A DNA stretch of 6,701 nt from Candidatus Scatomorpha stercoravium (GTDB taxonomy: Bacteria; Bacillota; Clostridia; Oscillospirales; Oscillospiraceae): contig DVKN01000094.1 of the NCBI GenBank assembly GCA_018716005.1, positions 1-6,701 of the forward strand. Direction: 5' to 3'. The notes under the pieces were generated by a model, which worked only from the letters and a program-made list of their open reading frames with translations, searched no databases and had not been told where the DNA came from. Shown here in pieces: positions 5,778 through 6,701 of the stretch (positions within the stretch are counted from its first letter, which is position 1; every line of letters begins with the position of its first letter). The translations under genes and the position numbers were made by a program.

Positions 5778-6260
5778 ATGCGCCTTATCGTATTTTCCGA
5801 CACGCACGGCCGCTGCTCCATGCTGCCTCAGTGCGTCCGCCGCACCGGGCCGGATATGATTGTCCACCTCGGCGACCATATGCGCGACACGCGGATAATA
5901 GAGGAGAGCTTCCCGGAGATACCGCTCTATGCCGTGCCCGGCAACTGCGACTTCTCCTCGGCCGAGGATACGCTCACCTTCAGCGCCGGCGGCGTCCTCG
6001 TCTTCGCGACGCACGGGCACCGCTACGGCGTGAAGTCGACGGTGGACTCGCTCTTGAACTCCGCCCACTTCGCGGGGGCGCAGCTCGTCCTCTACGGCCA
6101 CACGCACATCGCGCGCATAGACTACCCCGCCGGCATGACCGTCGTAAACCCCGGCTCCTCCGGCCTCGGCAGCGAGCCGAGCTTCGCGCAGATAGACATA
6201 CGCGAGGGCGGAATAGCCGCGAAAATCCTCCCTGTTGTGCCGAAAGACCCGTATATGTGA
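5778..6260 (+). CDS. yfcE: YfcE/MJ0936-family metallophosphoesterase
   Basis: This small cytosolic calcineurin-like phosphodiesterase uses two metal ions to cleave phosphodiester bonds. E. coli YfcE acts on artificial phosphodiesters; the natural substrate of this family is not settled. At 160 residues it is close to a bare catalytic domain. All metal-binding motifs are present in order: SDTHG (D8, H10), HLGD (D33), GNCD (N57), ATHGH (H79, H81) and YGHTH (H108, H110), plus NPGS (N124). The start at 5778 has a consensus AGGAGGTG site. It runs divergently from the small-protein operon and ends just before the shared terminator hairpin. It is probably a single-gene unit, with its promoter squeezed into 51 bases or located inside the opposing gene. 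Confidence 0.93.
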   Translation: MRLIVFSDTHGRCSMLPQCVRRTGPDMIVHLGDHMRDTRIIEESFPEIPLYAVPGNCDFSSAEDTLTFSAGGVLVFATHGHRYGVKSTVDSLLNSAHFAGAQLVLYGHTHIARIDYPAGMTVVNPGSSGLGSEPSFAQIDIREGGIAAKILPVVPKDPYM

Positions 6261-6301
6261 AAAAAGCGCCCGCGCGGAGTGTCCGCGCGGGCGAAAGCTT
6301 T
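6260..6301. terminator. Shared bidirectional intrinsic terminator
   Basis: CGCCCGCGCGGA (6267-6278) pairs perfectly over twelve bases with TCCGCGCGGGCG (6282-6293) around a 3-base loop. On the left, six A's (6260-6265) give a U-tract for minus-strand transcripts; on the right, the weaker AAAGCTTTAT serves the plus strand. It lies between the convergent phosphoesterase and membrane-protein genes, so it probably ends both. Confidence 0.88.
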
Positions 6302-6701
6302 ATCCGAAGAAATCCCTCGAGTACATAAGCGCGTAAGCCAGGACGCAGGCGAACACGGCAAACGCAAACGATATGATGCAGGCCATCACCAGATCCGAGG
6401 CGAAGCCATACGTCAGCGCGCCGAAGGCGGCCGCCGGCATCACCGTGGCCGGGAAGCAGACGGAGGCGAGCGCGCGTATGACGGCGCTGCGCCTGAAGGC
6501 GATTATTTCCCCGTCCGGCTCCGCTCCGGAGGCCGCGGACAGCGCGCCGGCCAGCGCCGCTATCTGATATATGAGCGCCGCCAGCGAGGTGCAGACGCAG
6601 GTCCATTCATACGCGCCGTATTTTCCGGAGAGGCTTCCGGCCAGCCTGCCGAGGAAGAACCCGGACAGCGTTATGCCCACACTTATGATTATGCTCACGT
6701 T
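6300..6701 (-). CDS. Small multi-pass membrane protein, 5' end unresolved
   Basis: I do not recognise this protein. From the stop TAA (6302-6300) the frame stays open to the window edge. A GTG at 6698 is the furthest start visible, giving 132 residues, but its upstream sequence is cut off, so the gene may begin outside. Four hydrophobic segments are visible at about residues 3-20, 33-55, 74-98 and 102-125. A charged loop, EPDGEIIAFRRSAVIR, sits between the second and third. Cysteines occur at 34, 36, 81, 107 and 117, without a CxxC pair. The C-terminus is MYSRDFFG. It converges on the phosphoesterase gene and ends at the shared terminator. A transporter subunit, a DUF-type membrane protein or the end of a larger protein are all possible. 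Confidence 0.7.
   Translation of the reverse strand, partial: NVSIIISVGITLSGFFLGRLAGSLSGKYGAYEWTCVCTSLAALIYQIAALAGALSAASGAEPDGEIIAFRRSAVIRALASVCFPATVMPAAAFGALTYGFASDLVMACIISFAFAVFACVLAYALMYSRDFFG

Noticed and set aside
5065..5859. Plus-strand open frame (264 codons) across the small-protein operon
   Set aside because: Its Ser/Ala/Arg/Pro-rich translation lacks any fold-like pattern, and it crosses well-supported starts and ribosome sites on both strands.

Overview
This is a high-GC stretch of a Firmicutes-type genome. It most resembles a Clostridia/Oscillospirales gut bacterium. I base that on strong GGAGG-type ribosome binding sites, the close match of TrpRS to the Bacillus/Clostridium form, a tagO/mnaA-type wall-polymer gene pair, and an intergenic repeat (572-673) of a style I recall from that group. 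The taxonomy is inferred; no rRNA or other marker lies in the window.

Layout, plus strand first. Positions 1-571 hold the 3' part of a class I/II PLP-dependent aminotransferase. A short intergenic region follows with two imperfect 52-bp repeat units rich in hairpins. Next comes trpS (707-1729). After a strong hairpin there is a tight three-gene operon: a WecA/TagO-like polyprenyl-phosphate GlcNAc-1-phosphate transferase (1799-2944), WecB/MnaA UDP-GlcNAc 2-epimerase (2937-4082) and a membrane-anchored protein with a LolA-like look (4079-4789). The last two genes each start inside the end of the gene before. WecA and WecB together would supply lipid-linked GlcNAc and UDP-ManNAc, the two ingredients of the linkage unit of wall teichoic acid or a similar secondary polymer. 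The third protein is uncharacterised and may act in the same envelope pathway.

The minus strand then carries a compact three-gene operon of small proteins of unknown function (5726 down to 4790). Its last stop codon directly abuts the stop of the LolA-like gene. For two of the three genes the ribosome binding site places the start a few codons inside the longest open frame. The first two proteins share a helical motif; the third has a basic, proline-rich linker and a hydrophobic C-terminus. This operon is the least explained part of the window.

Divergent from it, with only 51 bp between start codons, is a YfcE/MJ0936-type metallophosphoesterase (5778-6260). A perfect 12-bp hairpin terminator separates it from a convergent four-helix membrane protein (6300 to the window end), whose 5' end is not resolved.

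No tRNA, rRNA, CRISPR, transposase or phage gene was seen, and there is no gene-free stretch over 300 bases. Most of the window is ordinary housekeeping and envelope chemistry. The items most worth following are the small-protein operon, the WecB-coupled LolA-like protein, the intergenic repeat pair and the heavy use of the ATA codon.
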